DNA of 64,000 bases from Rosa chinensis (lineage: Eukaryota; Streptophyta; Magnoliopsida; Rosales; Rosaceae), in NCBI RefSeq assembly GCF_002994745.2, contig NC_037089.1, forward strand, positions 2,830,001-2,894,000, read 5' to 3'. The position numbers were made by a program, and so were the translations under genes. Positions 35,282 through 46,734 of the stretch are shown one piece after another (the stretch's first letter is position 1; every line of letters starts with the position of its first letter). The notes beneath the pieces were generated by a model. It had not been told where the DNA came from. It made no database searches and saw only the letters and a program-made list of their open reading frames with translations.

Positions 35282-35500
35282 TGTTGTAGAAAAACTGAAA
35301 TTGAGAGGAGTTTGCTGTGTATTTTCATTGATAATAGGGGTCTCTTTATATAGAGGATTACAATGTGTAGAATCCGAATCATACAAGGAAAGTAATCGTA
35401 TATTGAATAGGAATCTAAATCCTTCTAATGTAACCCTATTACCACTAGATCAAGTAACCTAGGGTTTGGGCCAAACACAAAATAGAGATTTCCTTAAACA
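35282..35500 (-). repeat. Copia LTR, intact copy (5' LTR)
   Basis: 219 bp, TG to CA, with a TATATAGAGG word near 35346. It is followed by the target duplication AAGGT at 35501-35505, matching 12755-12759. On the minus strand this is the 5' LTR that would drive transcription into gag. Confidence 0.9.
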
Positions 35501-35505
35501 AAGGT

Positions 35506-36411
35506 CCAATTAGAACCACCCAATTTTTATACCAAAAAGTACATACCAAATTATGTGGAATTTGACATGGAATTATTTTCAACTCATTAATTTCCACTAT
35601 TTTTTTTACATCAAATTAAATAAAACTATTAATTACAAAAAATTAAAATTAAAACGCCTCCCTCTCATCATCGCTCTTGGATGCCGACTTTCTCAACCTT
35701 GTGCAAAGACCCCATTACTGCATGGTGAAGAATCAACAGCCTAAGGTTCTTTTCTTTTTTTTATTCCCTTTAGCAAAAACTTTCATCCTCCCTCTCATCC
35801 ACCTTCACAGTTTCACTTTCCTTGTTATTTCTCTATCTCTTCTCTTCTCTCACCTTTTCATGGCTTCCGGCTTCCCAGATAACAATCAAAGCAAAAAAAA
35901 TACAGATTACCAAGATGATGTGAGGCTTACTAATCCAAATAGTCCTTAATCATCCAAATATAAGATTACTTGTTTAGAAAAACTAAACAAAAGGGAAAAA
36001 GGTGGTTGATCTGATGTAGGAGAACGACGACATTTTCCTCCTTAAGCTGAGTTTTAGAGCTTCGATATGGCATATGCCACATCATTTGGTATTCTAATTT
36101 AGTATAAAATTTTGGTGTCTCTAGAATCATTCGTTCGTCCACCAATATCCAGATTTTTTTTATCAGATTTATTTTGCAGAAAAAATAAAACCACGTCATA
36201 GTTGATTAGGCAAGCTTACGCGAATCACTGCTAATCTTAGCCCAAAAAACGTGTCTTAATTACGACTCCAGCTAACTAATCTCACAAGTTGGAATTTTAA
36301 CAACAAAATTTGGAAGGCTCGAATGAGGTTTCCCCAACACCAAGTGCCAATAATAAATCGACAAAGAAATTAGGGTTTTAAAAATGAACTAAAGTTCCAA
36401 TACAAATCTTG

Positions 36412-36445
<34 letters not shown>

Positions 36446-37129
36446 CCAAAAGAATAAGAAGACAACACAGAATGCTTAATACGCCCATGGGTTGTGTCAT
36501 CCACAATTTTCATTACACCGAACAAAAAATAATAATAATAAATAAATAAAAACTTAATTTCTCTAGGTTCTTCTCTGCTTGCGGCATTGTATCATTTTGA
36601 TAATCAGGCAATGAATTTTAATAAATGAAATCATTGATGTTAAAGATTACTCTTTTATACATAACTCTGCAAAATTTTAGTCATGTTAATAACTAGTTAT
36701 TTCGTTATCTGAGATAGTGAAACATTATAGACAAATAAATAACACACCGGATGAAATTGAAATGTTAAAGATGAGTAATCAAATGGCTAATTGATTCTTA
36801 ATTCGACTCAAAATTTGCCGGAATCATAATTAAAAATGAGATCTATGAGATAGGTGGTAATGATTGTCAAGATTTAGTGTTTGAGCGAGAGTGTTTGCAA
36901 CCAAAAACCGTATTAGAGAAACCCTAGTAATAATGTAATATGCACAATTTCAGTGTTCGAGCCATATCCATGCAACTTTGCATGAACATGCGACTTTACC
37001 ACTACACCTAAATTGCCAGGGCGCTTGAATATAATGAACGTTTTTAAGCAGTTAATTATATTAATCTGGTTGTTTTGTCAACCTCGATTTTCCTTTGTTA
37101 TGAATCCTCCCTTAAATGGAAAGAACTTC
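35506..37129. other. Intergenic, with a TA microsatellite
   Basis: A/T-rich. A (TA)n run occupies about 36415-36442. A plus-strand frame 35677-35949 contains MASGFPDNNQ but has no recognised domain and is probably accidental. Nothing else is supported. Confidence 0.5.
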
Positions 37130-37149
37130 GCTGACCAGCCCTGGTCAGC
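37130..37149. repeat. Perfect 9-bp inverted repeat near the pararetrovirus left edge
   Basis: GCTGACCAG and CTGGTCAGC flank a CC loop. CTGGTCAGC occurs again at about 45042, just beyond the right side of the viral segment. Confidence 0.7.
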
Positions 37150-37433
37150 AAGGGCTGCCCATAGCCACTCATAACCTTACACCTAAGAGACCTTTTGTTT
37201 GGCCCTTTTTTGTTGCTTTCCTTGCCTCATCTCTCAAATCTACGGCAGGATTACTTCCTCTACAATTATTATTAGGGAAACATAGTGGGCCCATATTTGA
37301 ATTTGTTTATTATAATATGTTGCAATTAATTCATCCTCAATGCTCAAAGGTAAGCAGTTAAAATTTACTATTCATAATTTCAATTATTGACAGACTAGAG
37401 TTACTTGCTATTTGTAGAAATACAAGCAAAGAA

Positions 37434-37625
37434 TTGAAAATAGAAAGAGAAAAGTTGAGAAAATTGAAACTCTTTAGAGATAATCTCAACAGAAACACTC
37501 CCAATTATTGGGAAACCATCTACAGAATCCAAACAAGCATCTTTAGAGTTGAGCAAAATATTGATAATCTTTTATATGTGCTTGAAGAGGAACAAAAACC
37601 TCTTGATTATTTGAGCATTGGTTAG
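37434..37625 (+). other. Short leader ORF of the pararetrovirus
   Basis: A 63-codon charged reading frame upstream of the primer site. Short ORFs in the leader are typical of plant pararetroviruses. Whether it is translated is unknown. Confidence 0.35.
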
Positions 37626-37638
37626 ATTCGCAAACAAC

Positions 37639-37650
37639 TGGTATCAGAGC
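37639..37650 (+). promoter_or_regulatory. Met-tRNA primer-binding site of the pararetrovirus
   Basis: TGGTATCAGAGC is the exact 12-base complement of the 3' end of initiator Met-tRNA, as used by caulimoviruses. It lies 29 bases before the first ATG of the polyprotein frame (37680). Confidence 0.9.
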
Positions 37651-37679
37651 TTGCAAAGAGCTCAGCAGGGGAATCCCCA

Positions 37680-38858
37680 ATGAGGACAATGTCTGATTTA
37701 ATAATAGAGAGACTGAATTCTCTATTAAAATCTTCTGATGAAAAATATCAGAACCTGCAGAAAGAATTATTTAGATGTTATGATCATCTAGAAAAACTAC
37801 CTGCTATAATCTACCAATTAGAAAAATTGGAAAACAAAATAGATTATATCAAGGAACTTCCAAAAACGGAAGAAGAAAAATTAACAAGTGTCAGTAGAAA
37901 AATCAATGAACAGTAAAAAACGCTGGATTCTATGAAAACTATACTGAAGGACAAGAAAGTGCCTACAGTAAAACCAAAGAAAGCTAATGGATTTAAACCA
38001 TTAGAAAAACCTGAGAAGAATCCTGTTCCAAACATGATTTTTCTTGGACCATCTACTAGTCAAACTAGTATTTAGTATAAAGACCCGAAAGAAAGAAGGG
38101 ATGTCAAAATGATGAGCATCTTCGGGAAAAAAAAAGGAGTACAACTCCTCAATGCTGAAGAATTCGAATTCAACGAAATTGAGCAAGAGGTAAAAAATGC
38201 CTCAATTCCAAAATTAGATTTCAAGCAAATCTATAAAAGGGGAAAGTTTAATGTGTTGGATAGCCACCACTTCAAATTATTGGAATTTACAACTCCCTCA
38301 ACGACAGGAGAGACAGATCTTCTGATGATCACTCCTGAAGAAGTTGCTCGAGCAAGAACAAAAAATTACCAATTTATGCATATTGGAGCAGTCCAAGTAG
38401 GCATAAAACTCTTGGCTCGAGAAGGCATAAACTGTTCAGTCCTATGTGTCCTACAAGACAATAGACTAACAGATTTTCAAGCTAGTCTGTTGGGAACCCT
38501 TGAGGCATCCCTATGCAATCAAGTGGCTTATTTCAACTGCTTCCCAAATTTCTCTACCAGCTTGAAAGATGCAGCTCACTGTCTAAGACTGAGAGTCAAG
38601 ACAGATGGCATATCCATGAAAAAAGATATGCAAGAATTGGCAATAGTATACAGAATATACTATAAACTGATGAGTACCACAATAGAACCAAAGACAAGAA
38701 TATCAAATATTCCAGGTCTTACTACTGGATTCCTCACCAGTCAGAAAAACCATTCACAACAGATTCACAAGGTTACTTGGACTGAAGCAACTTTTCCTAT
38801 TGAATGGAAATTGTCTGGTTCGAAAAAACCAGCAGACAATGCCAAAGCGGCAATTTAA
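37680..38858 (+). pseudogene. Pararetrovirus movement-protein region, broken
   Basis: One frame with in-frame stops TAA at 37914 and TAG at 38073, ending TAA at 38856. The first part (37680-38070) is charged and coiled-coil-like. From about 38200 to 38830 it has the layout of the 30K movement-protein superfamily: a hydrophobic core with a central Asp in the LQDNRLTDF stretch near 38450-38480, followed by a Gly-rich turn. In a live virus this protein forms tubules at plasmodesmata for cell-to-cell spread. Confidence 0.75.
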
Positions 38859-40857
38859 GAAAGCAGAAAGACTGGAGATATTAGTCTAAAATTTGAAGAT
38901 CACAGAAAAAGTGACGTCTGTCCTGAGAATATCAGGATAAACAACAACTTTCTTAGAAGAAGTTACAGCACTAGAGAAGCTAGTGTTAGTGGTACCAAAT
39001 ACTTTGAAGAACCATTAGAGTCCATCACTGAAGAAGATTTAGAAGCTGATCTGAACAGACCAGTTAATATGCTTAGAACACAAAAGCTCTATGATCTATA
39101 TGATGAAGCAGAAAGCTGCGAAAATCCTGAAAGATTAGAAAAACTAATCGAAGAAATGAAAAGGTTCACACCAGGAAAGGAAAGAAAACTCCTTCCCTAT
39201 CAAGATATTGAAATGGAAGAAGGAGAAGGCTCCAATTCCAAAATAGTCATCACAAGAGAGAAAGGAAAAGTAAAACTTCCTTTTCAGAAAGCCCCTACGG
39301 GCAAAAATGGATGATGGCTTCTGCTCTAACCCTTGGAAAATTTGAAGCACCAGATCTTCAGGTGTACTATGAAACTACTCTCACCGGAGTAGCAAAGAAA
39401 TATTATTTCTCTTTCAAAGAGACTGCCAAAGGGAAAGACTGGCTTGAAGAAATAAAAAATTCAAAGTCTCTGTATGATTTTGTAGTACCCTTGTATGATC
39501 AGTTCTGTGGAGATCTCTCAAATCTGAGTGAGAAAGCTAAAGAAACGGCCAAATCAAATATCTATGCTCTAAAAATTTGTGACATGAGATATTTTGAAGA
39601 ATACTTGAATGAATTTCAAGAATATTACTGTACAATTGGAGAACTAGAAAATACTGATCTAGTTAACCTATTGCATAGGAAACTCCCTGAACCATGGAGA
39701 ACAGCTGTGCGAGAAAGCATAGCAGAAAAACCAATTGAAAGATTTTCAGTTGGGGGAATTGCCGACAGAATCCTGCAATTACTAAAAGAGCAATGCAAAG
39801 CCAATCTTAGAGCTACGATGGCTAAGAAACAACTCAAAGGAGTTGAAAATTTCTGTTATGGAATACTGGATATGCCAACCAACTGGGGATGTCATGAATC
39901 CAAGTTACACAGAAAAAGAAAAGAAAAATATTACTCTAAATTCAAAAAGAGTAATAAGAAAAGAGATTGGAAATTTAAGAAAAGTTCCAATTACAAGAAA
40001 CTAAATTCTTCAAGAAAAAGAAGAATAATCATCAGCATAAACAACAACAACCCAGCAAGAAAGCTTGCAGATATTGGTTATATAAAGCTGAAGGGCACTA
40101 TGCCAATGAATGCCCGAAAAAGGGTAAAAGATCTACTAAAGCTCTCTTTGAAGAATATGAGCATATAGTAGACTCTGCAAACATGAAAGGCTACGAAATA
40201 GCCTATTCTAATGATGAAGAAGACAACAGGTCAGTTTACTCTGCCTGGTCTGAAGAAGAAGATTCATCTGAATCTGAGTCAGATTCTGAAGTAGAGTACT
40301 TCGAATCAAGACAAAAGAATGTTCTAAAAATCAAAAACTGGGAAGAAAGTAAGACAAAATCTTTAATGTCTTCTTATCAGGTAAACCCTGGTACATTCAT
40401 TTGTGACTACTGCCTATGTCATGAAAAGAATGGTCTCCCTATGTTTTGTGAAGAGTCAAAAAAGACTTATCACAAAGAATGCTTCATAGCTGAAGCAAGA
40501 AGAAAAACCAAGAATGGCCTTGTCAGCCAATTGGTAGAACAAGAATATGAAGAATATTTCTCTGAACAAAAAGAGAAAAAGGTAGAAGCCTTGTTCCAAG
40601 AAATCATGGAACCATCTTCCTCAAAAATAAAAGAAGAGATCGTCGATGAAGAGAAAATTGATGAAAGTATTGAGCTGGTTGAACCACCAGAAATTGTTCC
40701 AGAAGAATGTAAACCATTCATTCCAAAAGAACAAGCTCAAGAAAATGAGCTTCAACAATCGAAAGTCGTCTCTACCAGTAGATACAGCAACTACATAGAG
40801 ATTGGACTAAAATTCTCTGATCACAAAAAAAACTCATCTACATGCCTTTGTAGATAA
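38859..40857 (+). pseudogene. Pararetrovirus coat-protein region, broken
   Basis: The frame continues past the 38856 stop to a TGA at 39312. It shifts at that point (39311-40168) and shifts again near 40000-40180 into 40183-40857. The acidic N-terminal part is followed by a coat-protein core (39330-39840) and a Lys/Arg-rich stretch (39900-40030). A CCHC knuckle follows at about 40057-40110, where two of the Cys positions read Tyr (G-to-A type change). Next comes a Ser/Glu/Asp-rich acidic segment, then a second Cys/His cluster (CDYCLCHEKN and HKECF, 40408-40490). It would form the capsid and bind nucleic acid. Confidence 0.75.
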
Positions 40858-42825
40858 TGGATCAGGATTTACTGTTGCAAAGAGATTTGCAATTCCAGAA
40901 GAACTCTGGAAAGAAGATAAGAAAAGAACTGCTACTGGTGTCACATTTGATGGAAGTCACCTTACCATGAACAAAGTAGCAAAAAATGTTCATATCACCA
41001 TTGGTGGAGGGACATTTATCATCCTTAATGTTTGGCAATCTGAAGGCCAATGATCAGATTTTTTGTTGGGAAATGATTTTATTCTCCAACAAAGATTTAT
41101 CCAGGATGAAGAAGCGATAGGCTTCAGAAAAGGAGAACGGGTGTTCTAGGTAGACCGACTTACACAAGCAAAAAGTGTAGTAGGTCCTAGTTTCACTACG
41201 CAGTATCAGAGATCGCAACAGAATAGTGGTGATCTTACCCCCTACAAACCCAAATTTGAACCCATACTCCAAATCAAACAACAAGAAGAATTACTTGTTG
41301 AAGAATCTTCTGAAGAAGAAGAAAAAGAAACTAGTGAGGAAGAAGAAGCTAGTTTCATCCATGAGCATAACCTCAAGCACTTTCAGAATAAGCTTGAGTC
41401 TCAGAAAATTCCCACTCTTGAAAAAATCAAGAAACTACTCGAACAGAATATCGATGTAGATCCTCAAAAGTTTTGGGAAAAAGACCCAGTGGTCTGTGAA
41501 TTAAGATTACATGACATGAATGCTATCTGTCATGTCAAAGCCATTCCTCAATACAAAGAGAAAGATCAAAAGGAATTCAGAAAAGACATTGAAGACCTGC
41601 TGAACAAGAGATTAATTCGACCTTCCACTAGCCCTCATCATGCTCCAGCATTTTACGTGAGAAATCATGCAGAAAACCTCAGAGGAAAAGTTAGAATGGT
41701 GATTGACTACAGAGATGTCAACAAGAAGATTGTCAAAGACGGTTATCAAATTGCTCAAGTAAGAGTACTGATCAACCAGCTCAGAGGAGCTAAGGTATTT
41801 TTGAAATTCGATGCAAAATCGGGTTTCTGGCAAGTCAAGATGCATCCTGAGAGTATACCTCTCACTGCATTCGGAATACCTCAAGGACATTACGAATGGT
41901 TGGTAATGCCTTTTGGTCTAAAACAAGCTCCCTCAATCTTCCAGAGAAAGATGGACAACATCTTCAAGCATGTTGCGGAGTTCTACGTCGTCTACATAGA
42001 TGACATCCTGGTTTTCTCCAAAAATAGAGAAGAACACATGAAACACCTCCTTAAGGTTGTAAAGCTGATAGTTCAGCATGGAATTATCCTAGGTGAAAAG
42101 AAAATCTTCTTTATCCTCAATGAAGTTGATTTCCTAGGAATAAATATCAAGAATGAAGTCATAAAACTCCAACCTCATATCCTTGAGAAGATCTTGAAAT
42201 TTCCAGATAGAATTCCTGATGCTAAGAGTCTAGAGAGATTCCTTGGTGTCATAAATTATGGGAGAGATTTCATTCCCAAAATCTCAAGGTTAACAGTAAT
42301 GTTATCTCCTAAGACAAGTTCCAAGAGAAAATGGAACTTCACCACAGATGATGAAAAAATTGTGAAGCAGATAAAAAATTTCTGCAAAAACCTCCCTCCT
42401 CTACAGCAACCAGAGGAAAATGATGAAATTATCCTCCAAATAGATGCGAGTGATAATTACTGGTCCGGTGTTGTTCTGGCAAAAACAACCGGAACTAACA
42501 TTGAAAAGATCTGTAAATTTTGTAGTGGCAAGTTCAGCCCTGCAGAACTAAATTATCTCATAGGGGAAAAAGAAATTTTGGCAGTCAAGAAAACGTTTTT
42601 AAATTCTCCAGCTTTCCTTGGAAAACCCTTTATTGTCCGCACCGATTGTGCTAGAGTAAAGAATTTCAAAAATTTTAAACTTGATAAAACTGCTGATAGA
42701 GGAAGATTAGCCAACTGGCAATTGTTTCTTAACCAATATGATTATATTGTTGAGTTAATTGCAGGAAATAAGAACTATCTTCCGGACGCCTTAACTAGAG
42801 AACTAGCAATGTTCAGCCAAAGAGA
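40841..42825 (+). pseudogene. Pararetrovirus protease, reverse transcriptase and RNase H region, broken
   Basis: A frame entered by a shift near an A-run at about 40825. The protease active site reads VDNGSG at about 40850. In-frame stops lie at TGA 41051 and TAG 41147. From 41489 the frame is open. Reverse transcriptase motifs run from about 41690 to 42030, with the catalytic YIDD near 41995. The RNase H domain runs from about 42435 (QIDASDN) to 42790, with PDALTR near its end. The order protease-RT-RNase H without integrase is that of Caulimoviridae. Confidence 0.85.
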
Positions 42826-44104
42826 GGATGATGAAGGTCGCAATCCCAGAAGCAGAAGAACTGGGAAAGAACATGAAATTAATGAGGATCCTAAAGAAAA
42901 AATCCTCAAAAGGTTCCTGCTAAGTCCGAAAGGCTTGGCCTCAACTGACCAATCCCAGGGTAAAGGATTGGCTAGCCCGTCTCAAACGGCAGACGGTAAA
43001 GGCTCATCAAGACTGTTGACGGCTGTTACTTTGCCAAAACGCATACCAACTCCAACTGGAGTTATAAATGTTTTTAATTATGAATTAAGAACCTTTGATA
43101 CTCCTATGTTCAGAACTGGCAAGAGACTAGCCTACCACCAGAAAGCAATTATGGATAATCCCCTATTTGCTTTTCAGGAAAGAAGCAGTGGTCTGATATT
43201 CCCAGCTCTCTTTGCACTAGCTGAAGAACTCTATGAAAATGCTAGGCCACAGTTTGAAGAACTTCATACACAGCAGAGTGCTGTTAGAAAAGAAAAAATT
43301 GACTTCCTTGAAGATCCAGAAAGTGCTAGGATCCCCATCATGGCACTCATTGAATCATACTGGCATGAATTCCATAGTCTGATAGGAAGTCATAATTCTG
43401 AAGCTCGTATTCCTCCAACTCTCTTTGTTATTGCAGGACCATATGTTGGAAGATACTTAGTCAACGTTCAGAGTGAACATCCTCAAGAACACAAGCTTTG
43501 GTTTGTTGAAAATGGTTTTGTCCATAATCTGTGGACTAAAACAAATGATGATCTCAAAGGCCTGCCCCCTATCATTGTCAACACAGTCAAAAATATTAGA
43601 TAAAATGACTGCATGCTTCGTCTGAAGTTTAGATCCACTCCTCCAGAATGGATCCAGAAGACAAATGGTGAGGTTGAATATATTTCTCCATATCATTATG
43701 TGAGAATAATTCAAAGCAAATCTCTTCAGCCTGCCTGTGTTGGATACAATGGCCAGCCGAACTCAAGCATCCCATGGATGAAAGCCATGGCTCTGGAATA
43801 TATCAAAAAGATCATCTCTGAAGACATCAATAATACCTTCCTGGCAGCAGGAGAAAAGACTATTATCAAGGCTTACGATCATCCTGACGTAGTCAGCAGT
43901 GACCTGTTCCTATCTCTCACCAGAAAAGAGATAGATTCGACACTAGCATGTTTACAGTGGATTGAAAGGCTTGAAACAGACAACCACTATAAGATGTATG
44001 TTGATACAGATGTCAAAGATAATACAACAAATGCTCGTATGGCCCAGGCAGATAACGACTCGTTTGTCCTCGGTCACAACTCAGAAACAGACGAGAACAT
44101 GTGA
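42826..44104 (+). pseudogene. Pararetrovirus C-terminal region of unknown function, fused after RNase H
   Basis: The RT-RNase H frame runs on without a break to a TAA at 43601, then in the same frame to a TGA at 44102. It starts with a hydrophilic linker and then about 350 codons of apparently globular sequence with many aromatic residues. I do not recognise a domain. In some endogenous pararetroviruses (florendoviruses) a separate downstream ORF of unknown role occupies this place; here it looks fused, or is joined by a single stop. Position and length suggest it is part of the original genome, not a host insertion. Confidence 0.6.
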
Positions 44105-44315
44105 AGTAGTAGGTGTAGAAAGCACCGAAAGTAATTTTGGACTTTTCCCAAAAGATGCTTTTTGCTTTTCAAAAGGCAGGTGAAAAACATTTCACCTAAA
44201 GGAATCTGCTTTTCCCCGTCCGATCTCCACCAGCAGGAGCACTCAGGAAAGCAGGAAATCACGGAGTCGTTCTGTACATTTTGTTGTTTTCAATTGTAAT
44301 TTGAGTTCCGCTCCC

Positions 44316-44322
44316 TATATAA
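44316..44322 (+). promoter_or_regulatory. 35S-like promoter TATA box of the pararetrovirus
   Basis: TATATAA within CCCTATATAAGGAGC, about 210 bases after the last coding stop. A G/C-poor leader follows, with a splice-donor-like AAGTAAGTA at about 44484. Position and context match the main promoter of plant pararetroviruses. Confidence 0.7.
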
Positions 44323-44660
44323 GGAGCTTTAACTTCTCTTAGAAGGCATTCGAAAATTTCCACATCAGTTCTAGATTCGAAAAATTCCTAGAAGAGGAAA
44401 TTGAGAAGAATCAAATTCTCAGAAAGCTAGAATAACAGTGTGCTCTTTCCTTCCTGTCATAGTGTGAAGTGTGCTTTCATTACAAGTAAGTAACTGTAAT
44501 CATTCTTATGGATAGCTAAACAGCTTCTTAGCTGTTTACCTGAGAATGAGGCTCTGAATTTCTGTAATCATGTTTGACAAATAAGTTCTATATGAAGCCC
44601 AATATGCAAGTCTGAAAATATTTGTTTAAGTTTTGATTACTGCAATTTATCTGTTTACTA

Positions 44661-44925
44661 GTTTTAAGCCAAGATTGACGATCCAAAAAGCCTAGAACAG
44701 CAGTGATTCCGCCCCGAAAGTAACCGTTTAGACAGGATGTCGTTAGGTGAAATATGGCATGTTGAAGGCTAGATCTATGCTTTAGGAAATATGGCATGTT
44801 GAAGGCTAGATCTATGTTTTAAGCCAAGATTGACGATCCAAAAAGCCTAGAACAGCAGTGATTCCGCGCCGAAAGTAACCGTTTAGACAGGATGTCGTTA
44901 GGTGAAATAAGGCATGTTGCAGGCT
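44661..44925. repeat. Tandem duplication, 155-bp period
   Basis: GTTTTAAGCCAAGATTGACG and the following ~95 bases occur at 44661 and again at 44816 with few differences. Inside, AAATATGGCATGTTGAAGGC occurs twice about 38 bases apart (from about 44750 and 44788). It lies in the leader-like region after the viral promoter. Confidence 0.9.
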
Positions 44926-44935
44926 TGATAATCAT

Positions 44936-45599
44936 GGACAACAGATAAAGGTAGAAAAAGGTTGAAAAGGAAAAAAAAAGAGGGACACGTGTGAGACACT
45001 TAAAGGGATACCCAAAACTTAGTCAGGAGGTGCTAACCACACCTGGTCAGCCATTAGGGAAAGAAAGCCATGATCTCAAGCATTGATTTATGTTGCTTGT
45101 TTAATTGTTAAATTGTTTTATTTACATGCATACGCAACTCAATCATTCTTAATTAAGTGCTTGTTTTCTTCTTTTCTTAATTTGACTTGATCAAACAAAC
45201 AAAACACACACACACTATATATATATATATAACATGAACGATCCTTCTTATCGATCATATCTCATACCCTCAATTTTTGTTAGGAGGCGTTCTTTTCCCA
45301 AAGTGGTATTTATTTATTTGTTCCTTTTATAATTCATAATATCGCATCTCATTTATTATGTGTGAATAAGAAACAAAGAAAATAAAAATGTATAGTAGGA
45401 TTACGTACGAAGCCTAACAAATAAATCACGATGTCGAGATCACCTTTAAACTACGTCTCAAACATAATAAGTTTTAGTCCTCCACTAATTTTCATTAAAT
45501 TTCCATATTTCCATTAAGGAATACTATGAAGTGACTTTAATATCTTCAACCGCGAAAGCAAATGCTGCTCAATCAAAAATGAAAAAGAAATGCCGGGTT
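44936..45599. other. Intergenic, nothing recognised
   Basis: A/T-rich with a (TA)n/(CA)n run at about 45204-45231. No gene is supported. Confidence 0.5.
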
Positions 45600-45715
45600 C
45601 CATTTGGTTTAATGACGTAAGTCTCTTATTTGTGAGTGTGAGGTCTTGAGCTCGACTCACAATAGACTAGTTGTTGATTTGATAAAAAAAAATAATAATA
45701 ATAAAAAAGAAAGAA
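45600..45715 (+). mobile_element. SINE-like tRNA-derived repeat
   Basis: Starts near TTGGTTTAATGACGTAAG (A-box-like) and has GAGCTCGACTCAC as a B box. It ends in an A-rich/AATAATAAT tail, and the same pattern recurs at 47462-47572. tRNA-derived SINE is the best reading; ends and target duplication were not defined. Confidence 0.5.
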
Positions 45716-46734
45716 GACCTATACATATCTTATTTCTTCTTAGTTCAATGAACAAGTAGTGTAGTGGTACTAGTGGCAGTGACATGTCTACTTCAACAAT
45801 TATATTTCAAAAATGAAAAATAGTGTTTTATAATATTGAAACTCTATAGAGCCATTAGATTATTTAATAGTATTGAGCACACCACAAACAGTAACTAATT
45901 TAATGACTCATACTTTAGAGTACTATAGAAAATTTTCGCTAAAGAATCTTCTTTGTTATTCGAAAAAGCTAAAAGAAACATTTGTAGACAGGTCACTCAT
46001 TAAAAAGGCCCAATCCATTACAATTACAATTATCACACAAACCATTATCAAGAACATGTGATTTCAAGTAACATCCTCTAATTAAAAGTTTAAATTTTTA
46101 TTTTATTTTATTTTATCGGGTATGAGGCAGCAAGCCGCATCGGTTATGTTTGCGAGTTAATAACACACTCATCGAGTCAGTACTCGAATCGAGGTCTTCG
46201 AGAGTATCACAGTAAAGTCAGACTAATTCCTCGTCACAGCCGCCCAAACCCAAAATCACTCAGATCCGCCGACCACTTTTTTTTCTTTGAGAATAACTAT
46301 TTTCCCATATATCACATGGCAAAGTGGTATATCACACAAAAGTTTTCTTCCACTTTGTTTTGTTATCCAACTTTTTCCTTTTCATCAACACCTTTTCCCT
46401 CTTTTCTAGAAAATATATCCAACCCATAGGAAAAGAAAAATTAACAAGATTAATTTTTTTTTTAATCAACCCAAAATGGGTGCCAATATATATTCATCAC
46501 AAGCCAGAATATGTCGTCACATACCCTTCCGTAGTAGACAAAAAGATAGTGGTAGTACCTACAGTGGTACATACATATAAACCCACTCATTAGACAAATA
46601 AATTCGTAGACCAGCGAGAATCCTCCTTTGATACTACTCCAGAGGCGCTAGAGGTATATAGAGTGCACAAAATGCATAGCTTCCTAATACAAGGAAATTA
46701 TTATAAATAGATGAACTAAAAACATATGGATGGG
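45716..46734. other. Intergenic, nothing recognised
   Basis: A/T-rich sequence with short accidental frames (45873-46061, 46324-46593) that show no domain. A palindromic GAGTCAGTACTCGA stretch near 46175 is too short to assign. Confidence 0.4.

Larger units (their letters stand above)
12760..35500 (-). mobile_element. Ty1/copia retrotransposon split by a nested gypsy array
   Basis: The element has 219-bp LTRs beginning TG and ending CA. The intact LTR is 35282-35500. The other is split into 12760-12874 and 28781-28884, which together also make 219 bp. The target duplication AAGGT occurs at 12755-12759 and 35501-35505. The reading direction is minus, with gag at 34391-33283 and pol at 32944-29077. 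By hand count the two LTRs differ at about 12 of 219 positions, nearly all transitions, so the insertion is not recent. The element is dead, with many stops in gag and pol. The lineage within Copia was not determined. Confidence 0.9.
37380..44935 (+). mobile_element. Endogenous pararetrovirus (Caulimoviridae-like), defective
   Basis: The order seen is: leader with a short ORF, Met-tRNA primer site (37639), movement protein, coat protein with zinc knuckle, aspartic protease, reverse transcriptase, RNase H, a further region of unknown role, then a TATA-box promoter (44316) and a second leader-like stretch. There are no LTRs and no integrase, which separates it from retrotransposons. The layout as essentially one polyprotein recalls petuviruses and the endogenous florendoviruses; the genus was not resolved. 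Multiple stops and frameshifts make this copy non-functional. Outer edges are uncertain because no target duplication is expected or seen. Confidence 0.85.

Noticed and set aside
34889..35289. Plus-strand frames of 100 and 108 codons
   Set aside because: They lie in the copia 5' leader, antisense to the element, in G/C-rich low-complexity sequence.
35677..35949. Possible small gene containing MASGFPDNNQ
   Set aside because: Mostly hydrophobic low-complexity sequence in A/T-rich DNA, with no splice partner or domain recognised.
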